NCBI RefSeq assembly: GCF_000334155.1
Contig: NZ_ANNK01000142.1
Location: forward strand, 1-52,500
DNA: 52,500 nt
Source: Halalkalibacterium ligniniphilum
Lineage (GTDB): Bacteria > Bacillota > Bacilli > Bacillales > Bacillaceae_D
Direction of reading: 5' to 3'
Part shown: in pieces, positions 8,313 to 17,010 of the stretch
Layout of the letters: the number at the start of each line of letters is the position of its first letter
Numbering within the stretch: the stretch's first letter is position 1
Notes under the pieces: model-generated
Seen by the model: the letters and a program-made list of their open reading frames with translations, nothing else
What the model was told of the DNA's origin: nothing
Databases searched by the model: none
Made by a program: the position numbers and the translations under genes

Positions 8313-8834
8313 ATTAATAGTCAAATCGCAACTGCCCCTCCAAGAACACTTGACACAGTTACCTTTGAAAAACCATCTGTTGAAGACGGTGCAGCAATGT
8401 GGGAATTGGTAAACAATTCAACTCTTGATACGAACTCCCCTTATAAATACATCATGATGTGTGAGTTCTTTGCTGAAACATGTGTTGTCGCAAAGGAAAA
8501 TAATAAAGTTGTTGGCTTTGTCACCGCGTTTATCCCTCCAGAACGCCAAGATGCCGTCTTCGTATGGCAAATTGGTGTTGATTCTTCACAAAGGGGAAAA
8601 GGATTAGCTTCACGGCTTTTAGAGGAGTTAATTAATCGCGAAGGCTGCTCTAATGTTCGCTATGTTGAAGCAACTGTCACCCCTTCAAACAAAGCTTCAC
8701 AATCCTTATTCCGAAAGCTTGCGCGCACTCATCATACAAAGTGTAAAGTAACCGAGTGCTTCTCGAAAGATTTGTTCCCTGGTGACGAACATGAGGAAGA
8801 ATTGAATTTTCGAATCGGACCATTAAAAAAATAA
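8313..8834 (+). CDS. ectA: L-2,4-diaminobutyric acid acetyltransferase EctA
   Basis: This GNAT enzyme acetylates L-2,4-diaminobutyrate at the N-gamma position in ectoine synthesis. The acetyl-CoA motif is DSSQRGKGLASRLLEELI, and the family's YMMMCEFFAETCVVAKE-like strand follows the N-terminus. The first ATG in frame (8397) would begin inside the conserved domain. The frame is open back to 8283, with homologous-looking sequence (TVTFEKPSVEDGAAMWELV). The only start with a good ribosome binding site (AGAAGGAGG at 8297-8305, 7-nt spacing) is ATT at 8313, giving 173 residues, a normal EctA length. No ATG, GTG or TTG exists in between. Confidence 0.93.
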   Translation: MNSQIATAPPRTLDTVTFEKPSVEDGAAMWELVNNSTLDTNSPYKYIMMCEFFAETCVVAKENNKVVGFVTAFIPPERQDAVFVWQIGVDSSQRGKGLASRLLEELINREGCSNVRYVEATVTPSNKASQSLFRKLARTHHTKCKVTECFSKDLFPGDEHEEELNFRIGPLKK

Positions 8835-8948
8835 AAATGAATGTCTTAACTTTAAAGTTTGAAGGATAGAAAATAGGGTATTGTACAATCGTCGAAATAC
8901 CCATACCTAGTATGTGTATGTAATTTTAAAGGAGGAGTAAACGACAAG

Positions 8949-10238
8949 ATGAATAACTCACTAACGGATATGAAAATATTTGAACAGTTAGAATCAGAGG
9001 TTCGTAGTTACTGCAGAAGTTTTCCAACGGTCTTTACAAAAGCCAAAGGCTACAAAATGTGGGACGAAAAGGGTAAAGAGTATATTGATTTTTTCTCAGG
9101 TGCTGGCGCTCTAAATTACGGACATAATGACGAGATGATGAAGAAAAAGCTAATTGAATATATCATGGATGACGGAATTGCCCATTCTCTTGATCTGGCA
9201 ACTGTACCTAAGGCGGAATTTCTCAAAAAATTCAAAGAGGTGATTCTTAAACCTCGAGGCCTTGATTATAAAGTGATGTTCCCAGGTCCTACTGGAACAA
9301 ATACTGTTGAAAGTGCATTAAAGCTAGCTCGAAAAGTAACCGGACGTACGGATATCATCAGCTTTACAAATGGCTTTCACGGAATGACGATTGGTTCATT
9401 ATCCGTTACTGGAAATGCATTTAAGCGCAAAGGCGCAGGTATCCCGCTTACAAACGTTGTAACGATGCCATATGACAATTTCATTAATGAAGATCTTCAT
9501 TCATTAGATTACCTTGAACGTTTTCTTGAGGATGGAGGAAGTGGTGTCGATATTCCTGCAGCGATGATTCTTGAAACGGTTCAAGGAGAAGGCGGAATTA
9601 ATGCCGCTCGCATGGAGTGGTTACAGCGTATCGAAAAAATTTGTAAGCGTTGGGGCATTCTTCTTATCATCGACGATGTGCAAGCAGGCATCGGACGGAC
9701 TGGAACCTTTTTCAGCTTCGAAAAAGCTGGCATTAAACCTGATATTGTTTGTTTATCAAAATCAATCGGTGGGTATGGGTTACCACTTGCGATTACATTG
9801 TTCCGTCCTGAGCTTGATATTTGGGCGCCAGGTGAACACAACGGAACTTTCCGTGGTAATAACCACGCATTCGTTACAGCCACTGCTGCTCTTTCCTACT
9901 GGGAAGATGATCGCCTAGAAAAATCCGTCCAAGAGAAGTCTGATAGAATTTACAAATTCTTGGAGAACATTGTAAAAACGTACCCTGAAATTAAAGGTGA
10001 AGTACGAGGCAGAGGTTTTATGGTTGGAATCATGTCTGAGGTTGAAGGCTTCGCATCAAAGGTGGCAGCAGAAGCATTTAAGCGTGGCTTAATCATGGAG
10101 ACATCTGGCCCAGATGATGAAGTATTTAAACTATTCCCTCCCCTAATTATTGATAATGAGGGGCTTGAAAAAGGCCTTGAAATCCTAGAGGAAAGTGTAA
10201 AAAGTATTTTAAAAGCAAAAGAACCAGTTGCACAATAA
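8949..10238 (+). CDS. ectB: Diaminobutyrate--2-oxoglutarate transaminase EctB
   Basis: A 429-residue class III PLP aminotransferase that makes L-2,4-diaminobutyrate from aspartate semialdehyde. The family N-terminus [19 protein letters not shown], the phosphate-binding [26 protein letters not shown], the cofactor Asp in [15 protein letters not shown], and the PLP lysine in [10 protein letters not shown] (near residue 270) are all present. ATG 8949 follows AAAGGAGGAG. It is the second gene of ectABC. Confidence 0.97.
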   Translation: MNNSLTDMKIFEQLESEVRSYCRSFPTVFTKAKGYKMWDEKGKEYIDFFSGAGALNYGHNDEMMKKKLIEYIMDDGIAHSLDLATVPKAEFLKKFKEVILKPRGLDYKVMFPGPTGTNTVESALKLARKVTGRTDIISFTNGFHGMTIGSLSVTGNAFKRKGAGIPLTNVVTMPYDNFINEDLHSLDYLERFLEDGGSGVDIPAAMILETVQGEGGINAARMEWLQRIEKICKRWGILLIIDDVQAGIGRTGTFFSFEKAGIKPDIVCLSKSIGGYGLPLAITLFRPELDIWAPGEHNGTFRGNNHAFVTATAALSYWEDDRLEKSVQEKSDRIYKFLENIVKTYPEIKGEVRGRGFMVGIMSEVEGFASKVAAEAFKRGLIMETSGPDDEVFKLFPPLIIDNEGLEKGLEILEESVKSILKAKEPVAQ

Positions 10239-10265
10239 TTCGTCATTCACAAGGAGGCAAACAAC

Positions 10266-10655
10266 ATGAAAGTCGTTGCATTAAATGATATTATCGGTAC
10301 AGACCAAGAAGTGAAGGCAGACAACTGGACGAGTCGCCGTCTACTTCTAAAAAAAGATGGCATGGGCTACTCTGTCCATGACACGATTATCAAAGCAGGT
10401 ACAGAAACACACATTTGGTACCAAAACCACCTAGAAGCGGTATACTGTATCGAAGGTGAAGGTGAAGTAGAAACATTAAAGGACGGGAAGGTCTGGCCAA
10501 TCAAGAAAAATGAAATTTATGCTTTAGATGAACATGACGAACACCTACTTCGTGCAAAAACAGATATGCGCATGGTATGCGTGTTTAACCCACCCATCAC
10601 CGGAACTGAAACTCACGATGAAAACGGAGTATACCCAGTTGTAGAAGATGAATAA
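10266..10655 (+). CDS. ectC: L-ectoine synthase EctC
   Basis: A 129-residue cupin that cyclises N-gamma-acetyl-diaminobutyrate to ectoine, a compatible solute. The EctC N-terminus ([19 protein letters not shown]), [16 protein letters not shown], and the cupin segment [10 protein letters not shown] with HDEHLLRA are visible. It lies 27 bp after ectB with its own AAGGAGG and ends just before a terminator. No ectoine hydroxylase (ectD) or lysC-type kinase follows. Confidence 0.97.
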   Translation: MKVVALNDIIGTDQEVKADNWTSRRLLLKKDGMGYSVHDTIIKAGTETHIWYQNHLEAVYCIEGEGEVETLKDGKVWPIKKNEIYALDEHDEHLLRAKTDMRMVCVFNPPITGTETHDENGVYPVVEDE

Positions 10656-10657
10656 TT

Positions 10658-10707
10658 ACGACAAAGCCACGGTTCTCAGAAATCGTGGCTTTGTCGTATG
10701 GCTTTTT
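10658..10707 (+). terminator. Terminator of the ectABC operon
   Basis: A 14-bp perfect stem (ACGACAAAGCCACG at 10658-10671 with CGTGGCTTTGTCGT at 10684-10697) is followed by ATGGC and seven T residues. Confidence 0.9.
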
Positions 10708-10816
10708 TTCTTCTGTCAAAAAGAGGGCAATACCTTATTTTCCTCGTGGGAAGAGCCCAGCAGCTCATAATGGTTTCTGGTTAATCTTTGCTTCAAAGCT
10801 TTATAAAGTTAATAGA

Positions 10817-11113
10817 TTAGTGAATGAGAACTTGTTTAAATTGAAGGTCCTCTTTTCGTAAGCCTAGCTTGCCTAAAAATTCAAAAACATCATCAAATGT
10901 AGGGACAGAATAACTTGATTGACACATATAAGAGGCCTTCTCTATATTCGCAATAAACTGTTCACGATCTTTCATCTCTTTTTCAAATGTCCAGATCAGC
11001 TTAATCATTTCTTCATCCTTTTCAAATGAAACGACACCGTTGCTTTCATTAAAATAAACAATTAATGGCACATGTGTGTAGGGATGCAAGAAATGCGCTT
11101 TGTAAAGCTTCAT
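10817..11113 (-). CDS. Hypothetical 98-residue protein
   Basis: A small soluble protein I cannot assign to a family. It reads as an alpha/beta protein (AHFLHPYTHVPLIVYFNES at the N-terminus, then acidic helices and KLGLRKEDLQFKQVLIH at the end). The ribosome binding site GGAAGGAG before ATG 11113 supports it as a real gene. It lies convergent to the ect operon and divergent from the interrupted TM2 gene. Confidence 0.65.
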   Translation of the reverse strand: MKLYKAHFLHPYTHVPLIVYFNESNGVVSFEKDEEMIKLIWTFEKEMKDREQFIANIEKASYMCQSSYSVPTFDDVFEFLGKLGLRKEDLQFKQVLIH

Positions 11114-11301
11114 TCGACCACTCCTTCCTACATCCTTTTTTACATACTATACGAAATGAAGAAGAAGAAGCAAGGCGAATGACTTAGTAGAATCATTGAT
11201 TTTTCTTAGCAGATGATTATTTCTCCACCAACTCAAGATTAAGCGGGATCATGAAACGTGGTATAATTCTTTATGGAGTTTCAAACAAAGGAGGGATTGT
11301 C

Positions 11302-11332
11302 TTGTCACATTTTCAACCGATGAAAAACCCTG
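11302..11332 (+). pseudogene. 5' fragment of a TM2-domain gene, interrupted by an IS
   Basis: AAAGGAGGG at 11287-11295 precedes TTG 11302, which starts LSHFQPMKNP. The frame then runs into the inverted repeat of the IS21-family element at 11333. The rest of the gene resumes at about 13816. Related TM2 proteins commonly begin with a short polar stretch and then KNP before the hydrophobic part, so this is the N-terminus. Confidence 0.75.
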
Positions 11333-11368
11333 TGTAACCGTCAAGTAGTTCTGAACACATTTTGCTCA

Positions 11369-12145
11369 TTAATTTTGAACACTTTTCGCTTGAAATAAAG
11401 ACTCTCGATACTTAATTCTATGACTGGCTCCATCAAAGTGAACAACTTCAGAGCGATGGAGAAGGCGATCTAAAATCGCCGTTGTTATTCCTTTGTCTCC
11501 TATTAATTCACCCCATTCCTCTGGTCCTTTATTTGATGTAAGAATAATAGAACTTCGTTCATAAAGATGATTAATTAGATGGAAAAAGAGATTAGCTTCA
11601 TTTTGATCCATGGCCATATACATAAGATCATCAATTATTATCAGATCAGCTTCTCTAATTCTCTTCATTTTTAGTTGAGATTTACGGAGGTACTCCTCAC
11701 TTTTTAATAGAGGGATTAATTCTCCCATGGACACAAATGACACACGGTGTCCTTTATGAATAGCTTCTAACCCAATCCCAATAGCTATATGCGTTTTGCC
11801 AACACCTGGTGGCCCTAAAAATATTAGATTAAAAGATTCATCAAGCCAAGAGAGCTCTTGGAGCTGTCTTAATTGTCTCTTACTAAGTGATGGCAATTCC
11901 TTAAGATCAAACTCATCAAGACTTTTTTGATAAGGGAACTTTGCCCACTTCAAGTGTTTTTCGATCATCTTTTCTTCTCGACGATTTTCCTCATAAGAAA
12001 GTATTTCCCGAAGAAACTCTTGATAGGTCCATGAGTGTGACTCTGCTTTCCGCAAAAAAGAAGGCAGCTCCTTAGATGTTTCGGACATTCTTAAATGATG
12101 CAGTTGTCTTTGTAAACTCTCTACTGAGTATTCCAACTTACACAC
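11369..12145 (-). CDS. istB: IS21-family ATP-binding helper protein IstB
   Basis: A 258-residue AAA+ helper ATPase that works with IstA in IS21 transposition. The Walker A motif GPPGVGKTH is at 111-119, and the Walker B IIIDDLMYM and the sensor ILTSNKGPEEWGE follow. The length and the C-terminal HRSEVVHFDGASHRIK are typical. Its start overlaps the istA stop by 8 bp, the usual IS21 arrangement for coupled translation. Confidence 0.95.
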   Translation of the reverse strand: MCKLEYSVESLQRQLHHLRMSETSKELPSFLRKAESHSWTYQEFLREILSYEENRREEKMIEKHLKWAKFPYQKSLDEFDLKELPSLSKRQLRQLQELSWLDESFNLIFLGPPGVGKTHIAIGIGLEAIHKGHRVSFVSMGELIPLLKSEEYLRKSQLKMKRIREADLIIIDDLMYMAMDQNEANLFFHLINHLYERSSIILTSNKGPEEWGELIGDKGITTAILDRLLHRSEVVHFDGASHRIKYRESLFQAKSVQN

Positions 12146-13712
12146 CTCCTAAAATCTTAAGATAACCATCTAGTTCTCTAACCAATGCTTTTTCTTTGTA
12201 GTAAGTGGAGGACATTTCTACAATTGGAATATCAGTTGAGGGTATAATACTCTCTTGATCTTGAATCCTCGCTAAATGTCTAACAACATCATGAAAATCA
12301 TTAGCACTCCATAAGGTCTGTTTAATACAAATTTCTAAGGCAGATTCAGTAAATGGTTCAAAGTTCTTTACTGCTCTGCTTAAAATCTGTAACTGATCTC
12401 GCAAGTATCTCGGATATCGCTTTTCAACTTCTTCAAGAAATAGTTGAATCTTTTTCTGATCATCAAAAGAAGCTTTTATCGTTTCCATATATGCTTGTAT
12501 ACCTTTTGACTTATCTCTTGAATGATCCGAGTTCTTTATCAGCTGCCCTTTTCTTCTTGAAAGAGGATGGGTAGCTAATAGTTTACCTCCAGGATTCTTT
12601 TCGATAATCAGTTCTTCCTTATCAATTCGAATATAAACGGTATTATCTCCCTGTGGTTTATAAGTTCCAAGTGGTAGCGAGTAACGATTCGATTGAAATT
12701 TGATAATATTGTCCTTATGGACAGTTCTTGTTATACTTGTTCCATGGTTACTCTCGAAAGAGAGTAGGGAGGAGACTTCTCGTAAGTGTGGCTTTTCCAG
12801 GGCAAACACTTCGATAGGTCTCTGTTTTATTGTGTTATGTACTTGATAGTTTCCTTTTCTATCAAGCCAAGCTAAACATTGCTCATTCCAAGTCTCTAGC
12901 TGATGATACACTCGATTTTTCGCAAAGTTTCTTTTAATGAATTTCACCACATTTTCAATCTTACCTTTAGTTTCTGGATCTGCTGCTTTACACAAATAAA
13001 CCGAAAACCCTCTTTGCTGTTTATAAGCTTGAAACTCTTCTGTATATATAATGTCGCCTCCATTTTCACTTACTGTCATAAGCTTATCTTGGTCATATAC
13101 AATTTCGTCTGTTCTGCCTCCGTAATATTCAAATGCATTCTCATGAGAACGTAACACATCACGAGTAGTAAAAGGCCGATCTTGCCACTCCGCATATTTA
13201 TAACGTGAGTGAGAAAGTACAAAGGCAATTACATATATTTTTATCCATTTCCCTTCAAATGTCCTAATCTTTAATTCTCCAAAATCTACTTGCATTTGTT
13301 TTCCTTTTGGTAATTCTTCTATTGCTTCATAACTTCTAAATGTGACGGTTTTAGGTATATGATACTTCTCCCGAAGTTCCCTAACATATGTACGAACCGT
13401 ACTATCACCTATGTCAGTGAACGAACAACGTTCCTCTAACCAATCAGAGATTTGTGAGGCAGATAAATCTGGATGATCTTTTAGCCAGCCTAAAATTTGA
13501 TCCTCGAAAGGATCAAGTTTTCTTTTTCTTGTCTTTAAGTCATCCACCCACCTATAAGCTTCCTCAAAATCTTTTTCTAGATATTCATAAACAGTTGTTC
13601 TGGATAAATTGCATTTTCTTGCAATAGCTGCAACTTTAAATCCCTGTTGTTTCAATTGATGAACTTCTACAATCACTTCTAATTTCAACACCTTCCCGAT
13701 CCTCCAGTACAT
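12138..13712 (-). CDS. istA: IS21-family transposase IstA
   Basis: A 524-residue DDE transposase. An N-terminal HTH (VAAIARKCNLSRTTVYEYLE, about residues 27-46) is followed by the rve core with catalytic Asp in MQVDFGELK, Asp in YDQDKLMTV and Glu in GKIENVVKFIK. The C-terminal part (about 330 on) is the usual IS21 beta domain. The reading frame is intact. It differs clearly from the 408-residue IstA at 17630, so the two IS copies are different elements. Confidence 0.95.
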   Translation of the reverse strand: MYWRIGKVLKLEVIVEVHQLKQQGFKVAAIARKCNLSRTTVYEYLEKDFEEAYRWVDDLKTRKRKLDPFEDQILGWLKDHPDLSASQISDWLEERCSFTDIGDSTVRTYVRELREKYHIPKTVTFRSYEAIEELPKGKQMQVDFGELKIRTFEGKWIKIYVIAFVLSHSRYKYAEWQDRPFTTRDVLRSHENAFEYYGGRTDEIVYDQDKLMTVSENGGDIIYTEEFQAYKQQRGFSVYLCKAADPETKGKIENVVKFIKRNFAKNRVYHQLETWNEQCLAWLDRKGNYQVHNTIKQRPIEVFALEKPHLREVSSLLSFESNHGTSITRTVHKDNIIKFQSNRYSLPLGTYKPQGDNTVYIRIDKEELIIEKNPGGKLLATHPLSRRKGQLIKNSDHSRDKSKGIQAYMETIKASFDDQKKIQLFLEEVEKRYPRYLRDQLQILSRAVKNFEPFTESALEICIKQTLWSANDFHDVVRHLARIQDQESIIPSTDIPIVEMSSTYYKEKALVRELDGYLKILGGV

Positions 13713-13815
13713 CAGTCATATTCATACTTCTTGATTTTAACTGATTGGAGGTTAATTAGCAGAAAGTGTTCATTTTTATCAAGCAAAAACTGTTCAATTT
13801 AGTCTAGCAGTTACA

Positions 13816-14032
13816 ACGTGGGCTTGCAGCTGTATTAAGCGCATTATGGTCTGGTCTCGGGCAAATTTATAATGGTCAAATTGGAAAAGGCATTTTCTTT
13901 ATGATTATTCAATTTATTAACGGACTTCTCATGTTTGTTCTTATTGGTTTTATCACATACCCGCTCATGTGGATTTGGGGCATGGTCGACGCCTATCGAC
14001 AAGCAGAAGCGATTAATCGAAGGAATCAGTGA
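13816..14032 (+). pseudogene. 3' fragment of the interrupted TM2-domain gene
   Basis: The frame reads RGLAAVLSALWSGLGQIYNG and continues with a second hydrophobic helix, ending IWGMVDAYRQAEAINRRNQ and TGA at 14030-14032. GLGQIYNGQIGKG and the two transmembrane helices joined by a short turn define the TM2 domain. There is no start signal of its own, so it is the separated C-terminal part of the gene that begins at 11302. The native function of TM2 proteins is unknown. Confidence 0.8.
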
Positions 14033-14045
14033 AAAAGTGATTAAA

Positions 14046-14096
14046 AAAAGCGGGTGACCCACTAGTAATGCTTTGGGCACCTGCTTTTGATTTTTT
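14046..14096 (+). terminator. Terminator after the TM2 gene remnant
   Basis: An imperfect stem (AAAAGCGGGTGACCCA at 14046-14061 with TGGGCACCTGCTTTT at 14074-14088) is followed by GATTTTTTT. It marks the end of the ancestral core gene and the left edge of the accessory island. Confidence 0.75.
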
Positions 14097-14290
14097 TCAC
14101 TCATTTCATCGTCAATTGTACCACGCACTCCACCTGTGTTGAATACATTTCACAGACACATTCAAAGGCGACTATACTACTAAAAAAATAAACGGTAATA
14201 CCATTTATTAATGATATTACCATCATTCATACCCAAATTAACCTAGACTAGCTAAAAAGCAGAATAGTCTTTAATATCAATGCACTATCC

Positions 14291-15082
14291 TTAATTTTTC
14301 CATACTTTTTTTCCTGTTTCTAAAGGGAGAGCCCTAATAATCTCTCTAAATGCTTCAAGTTGTGAACTTGGTTCTTTATATACATATTTTCTTAACAGGC
14401 CAGGAATTTCTCCGGTTTTTCCATCTGGATCTTTTAAAGCCAATGTAATAATAGCAAACTTGTCGCCTTTTTCTTTTTGTTCATCTATCGCGTAATCTAC
14501 TTCGTCTTCAAGATGATCTTCATCCTTAAATGACGGAGTTACAAAAAAAATAGCTGCACATGACTCTTTAAATCCTTGGTATATTCCTCTATTCAACTTT
14601 GTTCCAGCGGCCATTGCGTCTTCATCTAACCATGGATCAAACCCTAATTCTTTTAGAAGTAGAAAATACTCTCTAACTAGTGGTTTATCTGCACCTTTAT
14701 GACTCAAGAAAATTTTCTTTGGAGAATTAACTTCAATTTCTTTCTTTGTTGCAGAGAAACTTACTATAAATTTCGAGTCATCCAATGCTGGTTCATAGTT
14801 AGGCTTAAGCTTAATATAGCTCTTCATCCATTTACATTCTGAAAACACATTAAAGTTTCTCTTAATTTTCTCAAGATCAAATATAAAAGTATCATCTTCC
14901 ACGTTAATCCAATCAAATTCCTTAGTTAAACTAATAACTTTTAATAAATATTCTTTCTCCGGTATATGTTTGAAGTCTAATATGAAATCTATAGAAATTC
15001 CATCATATTCATGCCAAGGTTGGTGACCTATTTCTTCAAGTTTATACCCATCACTAGCAGTTGCTATTGTTATTTTCCTCAT
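14291..15082 (-). CDS. TIR-domain protein, last gene of a three-gene operon
   Basis: A 263-residue protein. Residues 1-120 form a domain I do not recognise. Residues 123 to about 215 are a TIR domain: KKIFLSHKGADKPLVREYF, then LGFDPWLDEDAMAAGT, AAIFFVTPSFKDEDHLEDEV and AIITLAL. E192 or E194 sits where the catalytic glutamate of TIR NADases is expected. Bacterial TIR proteins in such settings usually degrade NAD+ or make a cyclic ADP-ribose signal, often in phage defence; that role is inference. AAAGGAGAAGGA precedes the ATG, and the gene overlaps the upstream one by 29 bp. Confidence 0.85.
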   Translation of the reverse strand: MRKITIATASDGYKLEEIGHQPWHEYDGISIDFILDFKHIPEKEYLLKVISLTKEFDWINVEDDTFIFDLEKIKRNFNVFSECKWMKSYIKLKPNYEPALDDSKFIVSFSATKKEIEVNSPKKIFLSHKGADKPLVREYFLLLKELGFDPWLDEDAMAAGTKLNRGIYQGFKESCAAIFFVTPSFKDEDHLEDEVDYAIDEQKEKGDKFAIITLALKDPDGKTGEIPGLLRKYVYKEPSSQLEAFREIIRALPLETGKKVWKN

Positions 15083-15749
15083 TTCCTTCTCCTTTATGAA
15101 AATATAAAAATTTTCTATTTGTTTTATAAATATATGATGAAAAGCTTTTAATTAAGTTCTGATACATCTTGAAATCAATATAATCACTGAACTGAATTAC
15201 ATTAGGATACCTAAGTGTGAGGACAGCATTTAATTTAAGAGGTTGGAATTTAAGGTATCTAATGTGAATATCACTAAAGTTAATGATGTTCCTATATTCA
15301 AAAGTTTTATTTATAAAACTTCCAGTAAAGGTTTCTGCTTCAAACTCAGAAATGTCCTCACCTTCAATATTTATTTCTAGGAGGTTATTACTAAAATTAC
15401 TATTAAAGATTGAGTCAACAAAATATTTGTTGGTTACACATATCTTAGACATATACTTGCTTAGTTTCGACTCAATTTTTTTTAGTAAATTTGTATATTC
15501 AAATACGTCTTCAACAAACATCCACATTAAATTATTTGTGATGTAAACCTGTATATGACCTTTGTTTTTATCAACCCTAAAAGAATACATACTATTATGT
15601 ATTTTTTTATCTAATATATTCACATTAAAATAAATTCCTTCACTTATCTCAATTTCGTTTATAACTCGCCTAAAAATTTCCCAAAACTTTTCCTGATCCT
15701 TAAATGTATATAGCATAGCCTCATAAAAAACACTATCATTTGTCTTCAT
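15054..15749 (-). CDS. Hypothetical protein, middle gene of the TIR operon
   Basis: A 231-residue protein with no family I recognise. It is rich in Phe, Tyr, Ile and Asn, and alternates amphipathic strands and helices (IHIRYLKFQPLKLNAVLTLR near 170-190), with a polar C-terminal tail ending NNNSNC. No signal peptide or transmembrane helix is apparent. Its ATG follows the upstream stop codon by one base and it overlaps the TIR gene, so all three genes are made from one message. Low G+C content, below that of the flanking core genes, suggests transfer. Confidence 0.75.
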   Translation of the reverse strand: MKTNDSVFYEAMLYTFKDQEKFWEIFRRVINEIEISEGIYFNVNILDKKIHNSMYSFRVDKNKGHIQVYITNNLMWMFVEDVFEYTNLLKKIESKLSKYMSKICVTNKYFVDSIFNSNFSNNLLEINIEGEDISEFEAETFTGSFINKTFEYRNIINFSDIHIRYLKFQPLKLNAVLTLRYPNVIQFSDYIDFKMYQNLIKSFSSYIYKTNRKFLYFHKGEGNEENNNSNC

Positions 15750-15750
15750 T

Positions 15751-16956
15751 TTAAGAAAGTCCTAACAGTTTTTTTATGTTATCCTCATTTCTTAATTGTG
15801 ACTGACCATAGTTAGATATAAATACGCTAGTAAGCTCACTATATGCATTCTTAATTACCTGTCGGATATTGTAATCACTATTTTTAATAAAAATTCTTAG
15901 GGAACTTTTTCTATCATTAATCATTCCTACCGTAACAAGTTGTTTACTAATATGTCCCTCATTATCCACATGATTATACTCTATAATAAATTCTATATCA
16001 TAAATAATCCTATTACTAAGTATTAAGTCCTTTACGACTTTATTCTTGAGTAAGTCTCCTCCACCATAATTTTGAGAAACTATTTTGGATTTTGCGTCTC
16101 TTCGGTTGATAGTATCTTCGTGATCGAGAGTTATATTGACACATTCAAAACCACTAAAAGAAGAACTTGGTGCGTCTAATTCTAATAAAATATCTAGTAG
16201 TTTAATAGTATTTGGATGAACAGAGTTCTCTTCTGTAGCTGCTGTATAGTCATCATTAAAAGTAAGACTTAGATTTTTGCTCATCTTTGGAGGTGTTATA
16301 AAGAGCTTTTCAATATCTAATAGGTCTTGCAAGAATACTTTAATGATTGTTTTTATTGCATTATAAATTACAGTATTTGTAGTTTGAACATATACAATAC
16401 TCTTATCAAAGTGCACCACAACTTTAGCTCTTTTTTCATCGTTATATTTTATACTAAACATACTTTCTTGATCAAAAATAAACTTATCTGTATGTTTTGT
16501 TACTAAAAATGTAGCACTCTGATCATTAAATTCTAGAAACTCAATCGCTTTATCATCATTAACCTCATTCCAGTCATTCAAAAATGACTCTAGACCTTCT
16601 TCGGTAATATTTGGGGTATCAGCTTCAAAAGAAAAAAAGAAGCCATCTGTACTATCAATATCAGGATTAAAAGCCTGACTTCTTAACTCATTAAATAGAC
16701 TTTCATTAAACATTCCTTTTTTAAAGCCGTATATGAGGTATTGTATTAACTCCATTTTTTTCTTTACAGTGTCACGATCAATAGAAATATTAAAACTTCC
16801 TATAATATTTAAAATCTCAACTTGATTTAATGTATTTAATGAATGGATGATAGTGGTGATTTGTTCATCCGTAGGATTAAAAACACTACTACTATTACAT
16901 TCTCTAACATCTTCTTCTGAATTTACATTTGCTATATTATTGACATTTCTAGCCAT
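15751..16956 (-). CDS. Hypothetical protein, first gene of the TIR operon
   Basis: A 401-residue soluble protein of unknown family. The start is ATG 16956, after GGGAGGG with 8-nt spacing; an open frame 18 codons longer has no ribosome binding site. The N-terminus is Asn-rich, a helical part follows (about 25-90), then alternating beta-rich segments such as AKVVVHFDKSIVYVQTTNTV. It may be a sensor or regulator for the TIR protein, but only position supports that. A promoter should lie in the A+T-rich region upstream of 16956. Confidence 0.75.
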   Translation of the reverse strand: MARNVNNIANVNSEEDVRECNSSSVFNPTDEQITTIIHSLNTLNQVEILNIIGSFNISIDRDTVKKKMELIQYLIYGFKKGMFNESLFNELRSQAFNPDIDSTDGFFFSFEADTPNITEEGLESFLNDWNEVNDDKAIEFLEFNDQSATFLVTKHTDKFIFDQESMFSIKYNDEKRAKVVVHFDKSIVYVQTTNTVIYNAIKTIIKVFLQDLLDIEKLFITPPKMSKNLSLTFNDDYTAATEENSVHPNTIKLLDILLELDAPSSSFSGFECVNITLDHEDTINRRDAKSKIVSQNYGGGDLLKNKVVKDLILSNRIIYDIEFIIEYNHVDNEGHISKQLVTVGMINDRKSSLRIFIKNSDYNIRQVIKNAYSELTSVFISNYGQSQLRNEDNIKKLLGLS

Positions 16957-17010
16957 TATTATCCCTCCCACTGTCCAATAGTATAAATATACCATATAAT
17001 TACCAACCAA

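Larger units (their letters stand above)
11333..13815. mobile_element. IS21-family insertion sequence (about 2.48 kb)
   Basis: A complete IS21-type element with istA and istB read on the minus strand. The ends are TGTAACCGTC (11333) and the reverse complement TGTAACTGCT (ending at 13815). Each end carries two further copies of a TGAACAC-N-TTTTGCT-like repeat, the multiple transposase-binding sites typical of the family. A clear target duplication was not found. Joining the flanks does not restore an unambiguous TM2 reading frame, so the exact ends may differ by a few bases. Confidence 0.85.

Noticed and set aside
13844-14128. 94-residue minus-strand frame
   Set aside because: It is antisense to the clear TM2 fragment and its terminator, and has no ribosome binding site.
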